Assembly: GCA_947456965.1 (NCBI GenBank)
Contig: CANGTU010000001.1
Location: 1 to 64,000, forward strand
Length of the DNA stretch: 64,000 nucleotides
Direction of reading: 5' to 3'
DNA from: Flavobacteriales bacterium
GTDB taxonomy: Bacteria; Bacteroidota; Bacteroidia; Flavobacteriales_D; Sanyastnellaceae
Shown here: positions 49,406 through 58,306 of the stretch, piece by piece
Layout: every line of letters begins with the position of its first letter
How positions within the stretch are numbered: position 1 is the stretch's first letter
Notes under the pieces: generated by a model
Seen by the model: only the letters and a program-made list of their open reading frames with translations
Databases searched by the model: none
What the model was told of the DNA's origin: nothing
Made by a program: the position numbers and the translations under genes

Positions 49406-50506
49406 ATGGGCCTGAAATGTGGTATTGTGGGACTCCCGAATGTGGGTAAGTCCACCTTGTTCAACTGCCTCTCCAACGCTAAGGCGCAGGCAGCCAATTT
49501 TCCTTTCTGCACCATTGAACCCAACGTGGGCACCATCACGGTTCCAGACGAACGGCTAAACCAGTTGGCAGAACTAGTCACTCCGGAACGTGTGGTGCCT
49601 ACCACCATTGAAATCGTGGATATCGCGGGATTGGTGAAGGGAGCCAGCAAGGGCGAGGGCCTGGGGAATAAGTTCCTGGCGAATATCCGGGAAACCGATG
49701 CGATCATCCACGTGCTTCGTTGTTTTGAGGATCCCAATGTGGTGCACGTGGATGGTAGCGTGGATCCCATTCGCGACAAAGAAATCATTGATATCGAGTT
49801 GCAGCTGAAGGACCTCGAGTCTGTCGAAGGGCGTATTGCCAAGGTGCAACGTGCGGCCAAGGCCGGGGATAAAGAATCCGCCAAGCAGTATGACCTGCTG
49901 GAACGCATCAAGTCTGCACTCGAACAGGGCAAAAGCGCTCGCACCGTAGAGCTGCGGCTGGATGATGAAGTGGCTTTCATGAAGGAACTCCAGTTGATTA
50001 CATCCAAGCCGGTACTTTACGTCTGCAATGTGGAAGAGGCGAGTGTGGTCAGCGGTAACGCACATGTGAGCCGTGTGCGGGATGCTGTGAAGAATGAGAA
50101 TGCTGAGGTGCTCGTGATCGGCGCGGCCATCGAAGCGGAAATTGCATCTCTCGAAACATTCGAAGAGCGGGCCATGTTCCTTCAGGATCTGGGGCTCGAT
50201 GAGCCGGGCGTAGCAAAGCTGATTAAGGCGGCTTACCGGCTGCTCAACCTGCAAACCTACTTCACCGCAGGTGTGAAGGAAGTTCGCGCGTGGACTATCC
50301 ACAAAGGATATACAGCCCCTCAGGCCGCGGGGGTGATTCACTCGGACTTTGAAAAGGGCTTTATCCGCGCCGAAGTCATCCAGTATCAGGATTACATGAC
50401 CTATAAATCCGAAGCCGCGGTGAAGGAAGCCGGCAGGCTCGGTGTGGAGGGAAAAGAATATGTGGTTCAGGATGGAGACGTCATGCACTTCCGCTTCAAT
50501 GTCTGA
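49406..50506 (+). CDS. ychF: Redox-regulated ribosome-binding ATPase YchF (OLA1 family)
   Basis: A 366-residue OBG-like P-loop NTPase. G1 is GIVGLPNVGKSTLF, with the adjacent NAKAQAANFPFCTIEPNVG switch, G3 DIAGLVKGASKGEGLGNKFL, and the G4 position reads NVEE rather than NKxD, the change that gives YchF ATP preference. A C-terminal TGS domain begins near 280 (YFTAGVKEVRAWTIHKGYTAPQAAGVIHSDFEKGFIRAEVI). Cytoplasmic, ribosome-associated. ATG 49406 gives the conserved MGLKCGIVG start; the longer frame from 49370 crosses the promoter box. Confidence 0.97.
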   Translation: MGLKCGIVGLPNVGKSTLFNCLSNAKAQAANFPFCTIEPNVGTITVPDERLNQLAELVTPERVVPTTIEIVDIAGLVKGASKGEGLGNKFLANIRETDAIIHVLRCFEDPNVVHVDGSVDPIRDKEIIDIELQLKDLESVEGRIAKVQRAAKAGDKESAKQYDLLERIKSALEQGKSARTVELRLDDEVAFMKELQLITSKPVLYVCNVEEASVVSGNAHVSRVRDAVKNENAEVLVIGAAIEAEIASLETFEERAMFLQDLGLDEPGVAKLIKAAYRLLNLQTYFTAGVKEVRAWTIHKGYTAPQAAGVIHSDFEKGFIRAEVIQYQDYMTYKSEAAVKEAGRLGVEGKEYVVQDGDVMHFRFNV

Positions 50507-50510
50507 TACT

Positions 50511-50933
50511 ATGGCTATTCGCTTGCTGTCACTGCTCATGCTTCTCGTGCTGTCCTGCTCACCTTCCGGCCGGGATGGCGAAGAGATTGAACGGATTATG
50601 CTGGCCCAGCAGGAGGCCTGGAACCGTGGAAGCGTCCGGGAGTTCATGCAGCCTTATTGGCCGAGTGATTCGCTTTGCTTTATCGGCAGGAGAGGGGTGA
50701 CAAAAGGTTGGCAGGCGACTCTGGACAATTACCTGATGGCCTATCCCGATACATCAGCTATGGGGCGGCTTCAGTTCACCAACAGCTCAGTGGATGTCCT
50801 TTCCGACGATGCTGCTTATGTGATCGGGAAATGGGAACTCTTCCGCAGTGAAGACACGCTGTCGGGATATTATTCATTGCTCTGGCGGAAGATGTCCGGA
50901 AAATGGCTTATTGTTGCTGATCACTCGAGCTAA
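50511..50933 (+). CDS. DUF4440/NTF2-like lipoprotein
   Basis: A 140-residue lipoprotein (lipobox LLVLSC, Cys about residue 16) with an NTF2-like fold of the DUF4440/SnoaL kind: IERIMLAQQEAWNRGSVREFMQPYW, the strand region FIGRRGVTKGWQATLDNYL, and SGYYSLLWRKMSGKWLIVADHSS. These are usually small ligand-binding or orphan enzymes; function unknown. ATG 50511 is preferred because it gives a basic n-region; ATG 50499 would overlap the ychF stop and place an acidic residue there. It is immediately followed by the rhomboid gene (TAA next to ATG). Confidence 0.8.
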   Translation: MAIRLLSLLMLLVLSCSPSGRDGEEIERIMLAQQEAWNRGSVREFMQPYWPSDSLCFIGRRGVTKGWQATLDNYLMAYPDTSAMGRLQFTNSSVDVLSDDAAYVIGKWELFRSEDTLSGYYSLLWRKMSGKWLIVADHSS

Positions 50934-51605
50934 ATGTTCGCTGCTCCCATTACGCTCCTCCTTGTCGCTGCCACGGTGCTTGTGTCCCTTCAGGCATTCA
51001 ACAATGTCGTGTTGTATTCGAGGCTCTTGTTTCATCCCTGGTCGGTGAAGCACAGCAGGCAATACTACCGCCTGTTGTCTCATACCCTGGTGCATGCTGA
51101 TTCCATGCATCTTTTCTTCAATATGTTCACGTTCTGGTCCTTTGGGTCATTCCTGGAACAGTTGTTTCGCAATGAGCAGCTTTTTAGTCGGGTATTTCCT
51201 GAATTCATATTCTGGGGTGAGTCCAGGGGCACGGTGTTGTTTATTATTCTCTATGTGGGCGGTGCATTGGTTGCCACCCTTCCTGCCATGCGCAAGCATC
51301 AGGACAATCCTGCATATCGTGCCGTCGGGGCTTCGGGAGCTGTGTCAGCGGTGATGATGGCGTTTATGATGATGTTTCCAGATTACCAGGTGTTGTTCTT
51401 TTTTATCATTCCTTGTCCGGCCTGGCTCGGCGCTATTGTATTTCTGATCATTGAGCACTTACTCAGCCGTTCAGGCCGGACACAAATTGCTCATGATGCG
51501 CATATCTGGGGTGCGATTTTTGGCATCCTGTTCGTGATTCTCCTGAATCCCGCTTTTCTCTCTCATTTCATTGACACGGTGATTAGCGGGCTGGGCCTCG
51601 CTTAG
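50934..51605 (+). CDS. Rhomboid family intramembrane serine protease
   Basis: A 223-residue protein with about six transmembrane helices. Catalytic Ser lies in AVGASGAVSAVMMAF (GxSG motif) and the catalytic His in AHDAHIWGAIFGILF; the conserved H-x-x-x-N of helix two is present in HLFFNMFTFWSFG. Rhomboids cleave transmembrane substrates within the membrane; targets here are unknown. An extended loop (FRNEQLFSRVFPEFIFW) lies between helices two and three. It starts directly after the preceding stop and ends 15 nt from the convergent sulfur cluster. Confidence 0.93.
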   Translation: MFAAPITLLLVAATVLVSLQAFNNVVLYSRLLFHPWSVKHSRQYYRLLSHTLVHADSMHLFFNMFTFWSFGSFLEQLFRNEQLFSRVFPEFIFWGESRGTVLFIILYVGGALVATLPAMRKHQDNPAYRAVGASGAVSAVMMAFMMMFPDYQVLFFFIIPCPAWLGAIVFLIIEHLLSRSGRTQIAHDAHIWGAIFGILFVILLNPAFLSHFIDTVISGLGLA

Positions 51606-51620
51606 CCGGTAAGATGTGGC

Positions 51621-52034
51621 TTAATGGGGTAGCTTGTTCCTCACGATTCCATAGAGGAAAGTACCCAGAAGCGCGAATACAAATACCACCAGCATGGTGG
51701 TACAGCCATAGCCGATGTTCACTACGATGGGGCCCGGACAGGCCCCACTCAAAGCCCATCCCAGACCGAAGATGGTGCCGCCGGCGAGGTACCGGATCAT
51801 GGATCGCTCCTTGGGTATAAATGAAATGCTCCGGCCTGAATAATCACGCACGTTGAACTTCCGGATGAGGGCCACACCGAGGACACCCAGAGTTACGGCT
51901 GTACCTATGATGCCGAACATGTGAAAGGAGTGAAAGCGAAACATTTCCTGGATGCGGTACCACGACATGGCTTCTGACTTTGCCATTACAATTCCGAACA
52001 CGATACCCACGAGAAAAAAACGGAAGAGTTTCAT
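51621..52034 (-). CDS. YeeE/YedE-type half transporter (DUF6691)
   Basis: A 137-residue membrane protein with about four transmembrane helices. Its core GLGWALSGACPGPIVVNIGYG is the YeeE/YedE signature, in which Cys residues relay thiosulfate or other sulfur species across the membrane. It is the second of two adjacent halves; with the upstream 185-residue protein (11 nt away) it would form one full YeeE/YedE-type channel. ATG 52034 gives the usual short N-terminus; the frame extends upstream without homology. It is the last gene of the sulfur cluster. Confidence 0.88.
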   Translation of the reverse strand: MKLFRFFLVGIVFGIVMAKSEAMSWYRIQEMFRFHSFHMFGIIGTAVTLGVLGVALIRKFNVRDYSGRSISFIPKERSMIRYLAGGTIFGLGWALSGACPGPIVVNIGYGCTTMLVVFVFALLGTFLYGIVRNKLPH

Positions 52035-52045
52035 AAGATAGATGA

Positions 52046-52603
52046 TCAGAAGAGGACAGGAAACAGCACATGAGTCATAACAAGACCGCCGAGGAAGAAT
52101 CCCATTACGGCGAGCAGCGAGGGCCACTGGAGATCAGATAAGCCGCTGATGGCATGCCCTGAAGTACAGCCGCCGGCATAACGGGCACCAAAGCCGACCA
52201 TGAGCCCTCCCACGGCCAGAATCAGGAAGCCCCGCAGAGTCAATACTGTTTCCCAGCTATACAGTTCATCGGGCTGCATGCCGAGCGGAGCAGAAAAGCC
52301 ATACTCCCGCAGCGCAGCGATGGTCGCTTCCGAAATGCGGACCGGCTCTTCCTGCTGAAGGAAATGATGAGCGATCCATCCGCCTGTGACAGCACCCGCG
52401 AGAAAGGCGAGATTCCATCCCTGTGATTTCCAGTTCGTGTTGAACAGCGATGCAAAGCGTCCTGCACCGGCGGCCGAGCAAATCGTCTGGAGATTGGATG
52501 AAAAGCCGAATGACTTTCCGAAAAAGAGCAATACGAACATAATCAGGGCAATCACGCCACCTGAAAACCACCAGGGCCAAGGTTGGAGAAGAAATTCAAT
52601 CAT
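52046..52603 (-). CDS. YeeE/YedE-type half transporter (sulfur uptake/export)
   Basis: A 185-residue membrane protein with about five transmembrane helices. It carries the YeeE/YedE motifs FSSNLQTICSAAG and VGFGARYAGGCTSGHAISGLSDLQ, with the conserved Cys in GGCTSGH. Such proteins move thiosulfate or related sulfur compounds. It lies between the MBL-rhodanese gene and the second half transporter, all on the minus strand, so it probably feeds sulfur to or from the rhodanese/dioxygenase enzyme. Confidence 0.9.
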   Translation of the reverse strand: MIEFLLQPWPWWFSGGVIALIMFVLLFFGKSFGFSSNLQTICSAAGAGRFASLFNTNWKSQGWNLAFLAGAVTGGWIAHHFLQQEEPVRISEATIAALREYGFSAPLGMQPDELYSWETVLTLRGFLILAVGGLMVGFGARYAGGCTSGHAISGLSDLQWPSLLAVMGFFLGGLVMTHVLFPVLF

Positions 52604-52726
52604 ATCGAATCGTGTCGGAAAGGGAATTGATATGAAAAGAGAGAATCTTCAGGAAGATCCGCAAGAGCAAGCAGCTTCAGGAGGCATGGCAGACGGGGAA
52701 ATACCATGCGTGTGGTGTACAGAGGG

Positions 52727-54142
52727 TCAGACTTTTAACACTTTCGATTGACAGATGAAGTTGGTTCGCGGCACAGCCGTTTCAGCTATAGCCTTGAATC
52801 CGCCATCTACCTCCGAGAAATTATGGTAGCCGCGTGCCTGAAGAATGCTCGCCGCAATCATGCTTCGGTATCCACCGGCGCAATGCAGGAAAAAGTGCTG
52901 CTTTGGATCGATATCGCGGATCCAGTCATTGAGGTAAGCGAGCGGCTTGCTGTAGGCATCTTCCACATGCTCTGCGGCATATTCGTTCTCCTTGCGCACA
53001 TCGATCACCATGCGTTCTCCGGAATTGAATCGCCCGGCAAATTCGCCGGCAGAAATACGCTCCACGGTGTCCACTTCGCGTCCGCCAGCCTTCCATGCAT
53101 CAAAGCCTCCTGCAAGATGCCCGAGCACATGGTCGAACCCCACACGGCTCAGCCTGATGACGGCCTCTTCTTCCTTTCCCGGTTCGGTGACCAGGAGGAT
53201 GGGCTGCTTCACATCGGCAATGAGGGCGCCTACCCACGGGGCGAAGTCGCCTGAAAGGCCGATGTTAATGGATTGAGGAATGAATCCCTTGCAAAAGACA
53301 GCGGGTGAACGCGTATCCAGGACAAGGGCACCACTGCCTTCAGCGGCAGCCTGAAACTCATCCGGACCAAGCGCGGTCAAGCCACGGCTCACAACGGCAG
53401 ACACGCTTTCATAGCCCTTCTTATTCATAGCCACATTTGCGCCGAAGTAGGCGGGCGGTGGTGTCAGTCCTTCGGTGACTGCCCGGATGAATGATTCTCT
53501 GTCAGGCTGATTCAGCGCGTAGTTCATCTTTTTTTGGTTACCGAGCGTATCCACGGTTTCCTTCATCATGTTCTTTCCACAGGCACTTCCTGCACCGTGG
53601 GCGGGATATACGATCACGTTATCGGCAAGAGGAATGATCTTGGCGTTCAGGCTATCATAGAGCATTCCGGCGAGTTGCTCCTGCGTCATATCAGCCGATT
53701 TCTGCGCGAGATCCGGACGTCCCACATCGCCCAGAAAAAGGGTATCTCCTGAAAAGATGGCATGGTCCTTACCCTGCTCATCGATGAGCAGGTAAGTGGT
53801 GCTTTCCATGGTATGACCTGGCGTATGCAGCACCCGGATACGAATCTGACCAACGTGAAATTCCTGACCATCACGGGCAATGATGGCATCAAACTCACAG
53901 GATGCAAGCGGGCCGTACACGATAGGCGCTCCCGTGGATTTGCTGAGATCCAGATGACCTGATACAAAGTCCGCATGGAAGTGGGTTTCGAAAATGTACT
54001 TCAGCTTTACGCCGTCCCTTTGGAGGCGATCGAGATAGGGCTGTACTTCCCGCAGCGGATCGATGATGACCGCTTCTCCTGCTGAAGTAATGTAATAAGC
54101 CCCCTGCGCGAGGCATCCTGTGTAGATCTGTTCGATATTCAT
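52727..54142 (-). CDS. MBL-fold hydrolase fused to two rhodanese domains (persulfide dioxygenase-like)
   Basis: A 471-residue cytoplasmic fusion. Residues 1-250 are a metallo-beta-lactamase fold of the ETHE1/glyoxalase II type with ETHFHADFVSGHLDL, HTPGHTMESTTYL and FSGDTLFLGDVGRPD; the last metal His of H-x-H-x-D-H is Phe (HFHADF), as in ETHE1-like variants I recall from Bacteroidota. Two rhodanese domains follow: the first (about 285-365, VLDTRSPAVFCKGFIPQSINIG) lacks an active-site Cys; the second (about 375-470) has it in FLHCAGGYRS. It likely oxidises persulfide and moves sulfane sulfur. ATG 54142 gives the conserved start. Confidence 0.9.
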   Translation of the reverse strand: MNIEQIYTGCLAQGAYYITSAGEAVIIDPLREVQPYLDRLQRDGVKLKYIFETHFHADFVSGHLDLSKSTGAPIVYGPLASCEFDAIIARDGQEFHVGQIRIRVLHTPGHTMESTTYLLIDEQGKDHAIFSGDTLFLGDVGRPDLAQKSADMTQEQLAGMLYDSLNAKIIPLADNVIVYPAHGAGSACGKNMMKETVDTLGNQKKMNYALNQPDRESFIRAVTEGLTPPPAYFGANVAMNKKGYESVSAVVSRGLTALGPDEFQAAAEGSGALVLDTRSPAVFCKGFIPQSINIGLSGDFAPWVGALIADVKQPILLVTEPGKEEEAVIRLSRVGFDHVLGHLAGGFDAWKAGGREVDTVERISAGEFAGRFNSGERMVIDVRKENEYAAEHVEDAYSKPLAYLNDWIRDIDPKQHFFLHCAGGYRSMIAASILQARGYHNFSEVDGGFKAIAETAVPRTNFICQSKVLKV

Positions 54143-54289
54143 AGCTCGATCACCGCATGTGTGGTTGTTCTGTTCAATCTTTTCAAGCAACGGAATGTGC
54201 ACTTCAGTTCCGGTCTTTTTGTTTCCGTATGCAAAGGTGCGGGCTTCTGCGGGTTCATTCATGATCCCATGGGGCGGTTATTAGACTTT

Positions 54290-55105
54290 TTAAGAAAACA
54301 AGGTTTCCTTCATAATCATCAAGATGCCCATCACCAGCGCGAACCATCCAAAGGCTGGCTTCAGCCGGGTGCCATCCACCCGACGCGACCAGGCCATGCC
54401 CGCGAAGAGTCCGGCCATGGCAAACGCCGATACACAGAGCAGTAAACGCCAATCTATGAATGTTCCATGACCTTCACCCAGAAAACCGATGAGTGATTTC
54501 AGTGCGATGATAACCAGTGAGGTACCAACAGCCTGCTTCATCGGCAGTTTGCTCAGAATGACCAGAGCCGGGACGATAAGAAAACCGCCACCAGCGCCCA
54601 CAAGGCCTGTAAGCACACCCACCACCAATCCTTCAGTAAGAATGAGCGGATAGTTGAACGATTGTTCTTGCTGATCCTTTCTTTCCGCTGGAGCAGCAGA
54701 TTTCCTGATCATGCTCCAGGATGCAGCAATCATCAGGATGGCAAACAAGACCATCATAAGCGTGCCCTTGGTTACCTCCTGCTCCCCGATGCTGAATACC
54801 TCGTCAGGAATAGCCGGTATGATGAACGCCCGGGTAGAGAACACGGCCGCAATGGAGGGGATACCGAAGACCAGCGCTGTGCGTGTATGCACCAATCCTT
54901 TCCGGAAGTACTGCACAGAGCCTGCGGCCGCAGTTATGCCCACAATGAAAAGAGAATAGGCCGTGGCCAGCACAGGTTCTACGGCAAACAGATAAACGAG
55001 CACAGGTACGGTGAGAATGCTGCCTCCTCCCCCGATGAGCCCGAGGGCCACACCAATGGCCATAGAAGCCACATAGCCGAGGATTTCGATAGCAGAAAGT
55101 TCCAT
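54290..55105 (-). CDS. TauE/SafE family sulfite/anion exporter
   Basis: A 271-residue inner-membrane protein with about eight transmembrane segments and the TSUP-family repeats IGVALGLIGGGGSILTVPVLVYL and VVGVLTGLVGAGGGFLIVPALVIL. Members export sulfite, sulfoacetate or organic anions; genomic context with a persulfide dioxygenase-like enzyme suggests export of sulfite made from persulfide. An alternative upstream ATG at 55150 would add 15 residues. CACATTTG lies 6 nt before ATG 55105. It is the first gene of the minus-strand sulfur cluster. Confidence 0.88.
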   Translation of the reverse strand: MELSAIEILGYVASMAIGVALGLIGGGGSILTVPVLVYLFAVEPVLATAYSLFIVGITAAAGSVQYFRKGLVHTRTALVFGIPSIAAVFSTRAFIIPAIPDEVFSIGEQEVTKGTLMMVLFAILMIAASWSMIRKSAAPAERKDQQEQSFNYPLILTEGLVVGVLTGLVGAGGGFLIVPALVILSKLPMKQAVGTSLVIIALKSLIGFLGEGHGTFIDWRLLLCVSAFAMAGLFAGMAWSRRVDGTRLKPAFGWFALVMGILMIMKETLFS

Positions 55106-55155
55106 GCTCTGCAAATGTGAGGATATCCCGGCGATGAAGTGGTGTTTCATTTTTT

Positions 55156-55197
55156 GAACAGCGCTGTTCCAAGGGGGAATTGACGCTAATTTCCCCC
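55156..55197. promoter_or_regulatory. Two palindromes in the divergent TauE/Kef promoter region
   Basis: GAACAGCGCTGTTC (55156-55169) is a perfect 14-bp palindrome, and GGGGGAA (55173-55179) pairs with TTCCCCC (55191-55197). Both lie between the sulfur cluster and the divergent Kef-type antiporter, so either could be an operator for one or both units. The cognate regulator is not in the window. Confidence 0.4.
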
Positions 55198-55229
55198 ACT
55201 ACAACCTGGGTCAAGCCCTGTACCGTTCC

Positions 55230-57392
55230 ATGAGAGCAACCTTTCAGCATCTGATCCACGAGTTTGAGTTACCCCTGCAGAGCTCCGTGCTCATCTTCTC
55301 GTTGATTCTCCTCATCATCTTGCTTTCACCCATTTTGCTGCGTAAACTCCGCATACCGGGTATCATCGGTTTGATAATTTCAGGTGTTGTGATTGGCCCT
55401 CACGGGCTGGGTATTCTGGAGCGTAACTCGGCTGTTGATCTCTTTTCGACCATTGGCTTGCTGTATATCATGTTCATCGCCGGACTCGAACTGGATATGA
55501 ATGAATTCAGGCTCCATCGCTACAAGAGTGCGTGGTTCGGTTTCTTCACGTTCATCCTGCCCCTTTCCATCGGCTATCCGGTGTGCTACTATCTGCTTGG
55601 TTACGACGTGAACCCCAGTCTCCTGACAGCCAGCATGTTTGCCACACATACCCTCGTGGCCTATCCCATCGTCAGCAAGTTTGGTATCTCGAAGAATCAG
55701 GCCGTGGCCGTGGCGGTGGGCGGGACCATTCTCACCGATACAGCCGTGCTGATCATCCTGGCTGTGATTATGGGTAATGCGGAGGGCACGCTGAATCAGG
55801 AGTTCTGGATCCGTCTGGGGGTTTCGCTGGCCATCTTTTCCGCAATCATGTTCATCGTGATTCCTCGGGTGGCCCGGTGGTTTTTCCGCAAGCTCGAAAG
55901 TGAGAAACATTCGCATTACATCTTCGTGCTTGCTGTGGTTTTCTTTGCGGCCTTTTTAGCTGAAGCTGCCGGCGTTGAAGCTATCATCGGGGCCTTTGTA
56001 GCCGGGCTGGCGCTCAACAAGCTTATTCCTCATTCCTCTGCTCTGATGAACAGGATTGAGTTCATGGGCAACTCCCTTTTCATTCCGTTCTTTCTGATCA
56101 GCGTAGGCATGATCGTAGATGTGAGTGCGATCATGGGAGGAACAGGGGCCTGGATAGTGGCCGGTGCTCTTACAGCGGCAGCCCTGCTGAGCAAGTGGCT
56201 GGCAGCCCTGATGGCTCAACTTGTATTCCGGTTTACCGGCGCTCAGAGGCAGCTTATCTTCGGACTGAGCAGCGCGCATGCTGCTGCTACACTGGCCGTA
56301 ATTCTTGTGGGCTATCAGGCGGGTATTCTCGATGAGAACATCCTGAACGGAACCATCCTGCTCATTCTCGTGACCTGTATCGTGGCCTCTTTTGCCACTG
56401 AGCGCGCGGCGAGGCGGATCGTGCTGGAGGAGGAAAACGAGTCACCCGCACCCCTCTCGTCAGAGCCGGCAAATGAGCGCATTCTCCTCCCTGTGGCGCA
56501 AGTGGAGCACAGCTCTGCGCTGCTCGAGTTCATCCTGCTTATCCGGGAGAAGAAGTCGCCTCATCCTGTTTCTATTCTCTCAGTAGTTTCCAATAACGAG
56601 GAGTCAGAGAGCAATATCCTTCGCTCCCGCCAAAAGCTCGAGGAGTTTGTGAAGCAAGCCTCGGCCTCCGATGCCCGGGTGGATGTGCTCACGACCATTG
56701 ATCATAACGTAGCCAGTGGCATCAGCCGGATCAGTCGCGAAATCATGGCGGAGATCGTCGTGATCGGTTGGTCGCACAAATCCAACGTACTCGACCGCAT
56801 CCTTGGGGATACCACCGACAGCATTCTCACGACCACCGATAAGGCCGTCTACTTGTCGTATTTCGGGAAGCCGCTGGTCACTCAGAAACGTATCGTTGTG
56901 GCTGCTCCTCCTTTGTGCGAACGAGAAAAGGGCTTTGCTCAGTGGATCAGCAAGCTATCGCGACTCGCCCAGGAGCTCAGTATTCCTCTGCTCTTTTTTT
57001 CTGATGATGTTACCGCCCGGGGAATTTCCTCTGCCCTGCGCGAATTGAAATCCGCTGCCCGGACGGACTTTGAAACCTTTACCGACTGGGATGACTTCAT
57101 GGTGCTTGCGCGCTCCGTAGGGGATGATGATCTGCTTGTGCTGGTGAGCGCTCGCAGGGGCTCTGCGTCGCATATGAATGTGCTTGACGGACTCCCGGCC
57201 AGGATCGAAAAGCATTTCCATGATCAGAACAGACTGGTCATTTATCCGCCTCAGGTGGAAAAAACTCACCTGATCGAGAACTACGACGACGTCTCCTCCG
57301 AGCCCCTTTCCCGGAGTATTGAGACCATTCAGAAGATCGGCCGCGGCATAGGGGGCATCTTCAGGAAGGATACCGGTCGCGAGGGTGATTGA
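55230..57392 (+). CDS. Kef/CPA2-type cation:proton antiporter with C-terminal stress domain
   Basis: A 720-residue membrane protein. The N-terminal half (about 15-385) has about 12 transmembrane segments of the CPA2 Na+ or K+/H+ exchanger kind: LRKLRIPGIIGLIISGVVIGPHG, FIAGLELDMNEF, GGTILTDTAVLIILAVIMG (the conserved transport Asp in TDTA). The C-terminal half (about 405-690) is soluble and looks like one or two UspA-type domains (ERILLPVAQVEHSSALLEFIL and EIVVIGWSHKSNVLDRILGDTTDSILT). It probably regulates pH or K+ with nucleotide sensing; ion unknown. It is divergent from the sulfur cluster and read towards folD. Confidence 0.92.
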   Translation: MRATFQHLIHEFELPLQSSVLIFSLILLIILLSPILLRKLRIPGIIGLIISGVVIGPHGLGILERNSAVDLFSTIGLLYIMFIAGLELDMNEFRLHRYKSAWFGFFTFILPLSIGYPVCYYLLGYDVNPSLLTASMFATHTLVAYPIVSKFGISKNQAVAVAVGGTILTDTAVLIILAVIMGNAEGTLNQEFWIRLGVSLAIFSAIMFIVIPRVARWFFRKLESEKHSHYIFVLAVVFFAAFLAEAAGVEAIIGAFVAGLALNKLIPHSSALMNRIEFMGNSLFIPFFLISVGMIVDVSAIMGGTGAWIVAGALTAAALLSKWLAALMAQLVFRFTGAQRQLIFGLSSAHAAATLAVILVGYQAGILDENILNGTILLILVTCIVASFATERAARRIVLEEENESPAPLSSEPANERILLPVAQVEHSSALLEFILLIREKKSPHPVSILSVVSNNEESESNILRSRQKLEEFVKQASASDARVDVLTTIDHNVASGISRISREIMAEIVVIGWSHKSNVLDRILGDTTDSILTTTDKAVYLSYFGKPLVTQKRIVVAAPPLCEREKGFAQWISKLSRLAQELSIPLLFFSDDVTARGISSALRELKSAARTDFETFTDWDDFMVLARSVGDDDLLVLVSARRGSASHMNVLDGLPARIEKHFHDQNRLVIYPPQVEKTHLIENYDDVSSEPLSRSIETIQKIGRGIGGIFRKDTGREGD

Positions 57393-57415
57393 TTGGAAGG
57401 AGGTTCTGAGCACTG

Positions 57416-57423
57416 TATCTTGC
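57416..57423 (+). promoter_or_regulatory. Promoter -7-like box, predicted leaderless start of folD
   Basis: TATCTTGC followed by ACCC and then ATG at 57428. It resembles TAnnTTTG with one T missing, and has the recurrent 4-nt spacing. Confidence 0.35.
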
Positions 57424-57427
57424 ACCC

Positions 57428-58306
57428 ATGACGCTTCTCGATGGTATTTCGCTGAGCCAGGCCATTCGCGGAGAGCTGGCCTCGGAGGTGGATCAGCGGA
57501 CGGCAGCAGGGCTTCGCATTCCGCATCTCGCAGCTGTGCTGGTGGGCGAGGATGGGGCCAGTCTGACCTATGTAAGCGCTAAGGTCAAGGCCTGCGAACA
57601 GGTAGGATTTCGATCCACCCTGCTTCAGTTTCCTGAGTCCATTTCGGAAATGGAGTTGTTGCTCGAGGTTCAACGGCTGAATGAGGATCCTGAAGTGGAT
57701 GGCTACATCGTGCAGCTTCCGCTTCCTGAGCATATCCGGGATGAGATGATCCTGCTGGCTATTGATCCGGCCAAGGATGTGGATGGATTCCACCCTGAGA
57801 ATGTGGGGCGCATGGCATTGGGTCTGGACGCTTTCCTGCCGGCCACGCCTATGGGTATTCTCACTATGTTGTCCCGTTATAAAGTAGAAACACAAGGCAA
57901 GCATGCCGTGGTGGTGGGCCGATCGAGCATTGTTGGCCTTCCTATGGCCATTCTTCTGCAGCGCAATGCTGACCCGGGAAACTGCACCGTGACCATCACG
58001 CACAGCCGCACCCGCAATCTCGCTGAGCTGTGCAGGAATGCCGACATCCTCATAGCCGCTGCGGGCAAGCCGGGGTTCATCACCGCTGATATGGTGAAAG
58101 AAGGCGCTGTTGTGGTGGACGTGGGTATCACGCGCGTTCCGGATGTGACCAGGAAGACGGGATTTCGCATTGCAGGTGATGTGGACTTCGATGAGGTGTC
58201 CCCGAAATGTAGTTTTATCACGCCAGTGCCCGGTGGCGTTGGGCCTATGACCATCGTTTCCCTCCTCTCCAACACCCTTCTCGCCGTCCGTCGCAGCGGC
58301 CGCTGA
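57428..58306 (+). CDS. folD: Methylenetetrahydrofolate dehydrogenase / cyclohydrolase
   Basis: A 292-residue bifunctional enzyme of one-carbon metabolism that converts 5,10-methylene-THF to 10-formyl-THF with NADP or NAD. The substrate-site Lys and Tyr are in [16 protein letters not shown], and [60 protein letters not shown] and [19 protein letters not shown] are standard FolD motifs. Length is typical. Its ATG follows a promoter-like box by 4 nt, and the only other folate gene nearby is folP, which lies on the opposite strand. Confidence 0.96.
   Translation: MTLLDGISLSQAIRGELASEVDQRTAAGLRIPHLAAVLVGEDGASLTYVSAKVKACEQVGFRSTLLQFPESISEMELLLEVQRLNEDPEVDGYIVQLPLPEHIRDEMILLAIDPAKDVDGFHPENVGRMALGLDAFLPATPMGILTMLSRYKVETQGKHAVVVGRSSIVGLPMAILLQRNADPGNCTVTITHSRTRNLAELCRNADILIAAAGKPGFITADMVKEGAVVVDVGITRVPDVTRKTGFRIAGDVDFDEVSPKCSFITPVPGGVGPMTIVSLLSNTLLAVRRSGR

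Noticed and set aside
49574-50647. 357-codon minus-strand frame antisense to ychF
   Set aside because: ychF is unambiguous on the plus strand; the antisense product has no family features.
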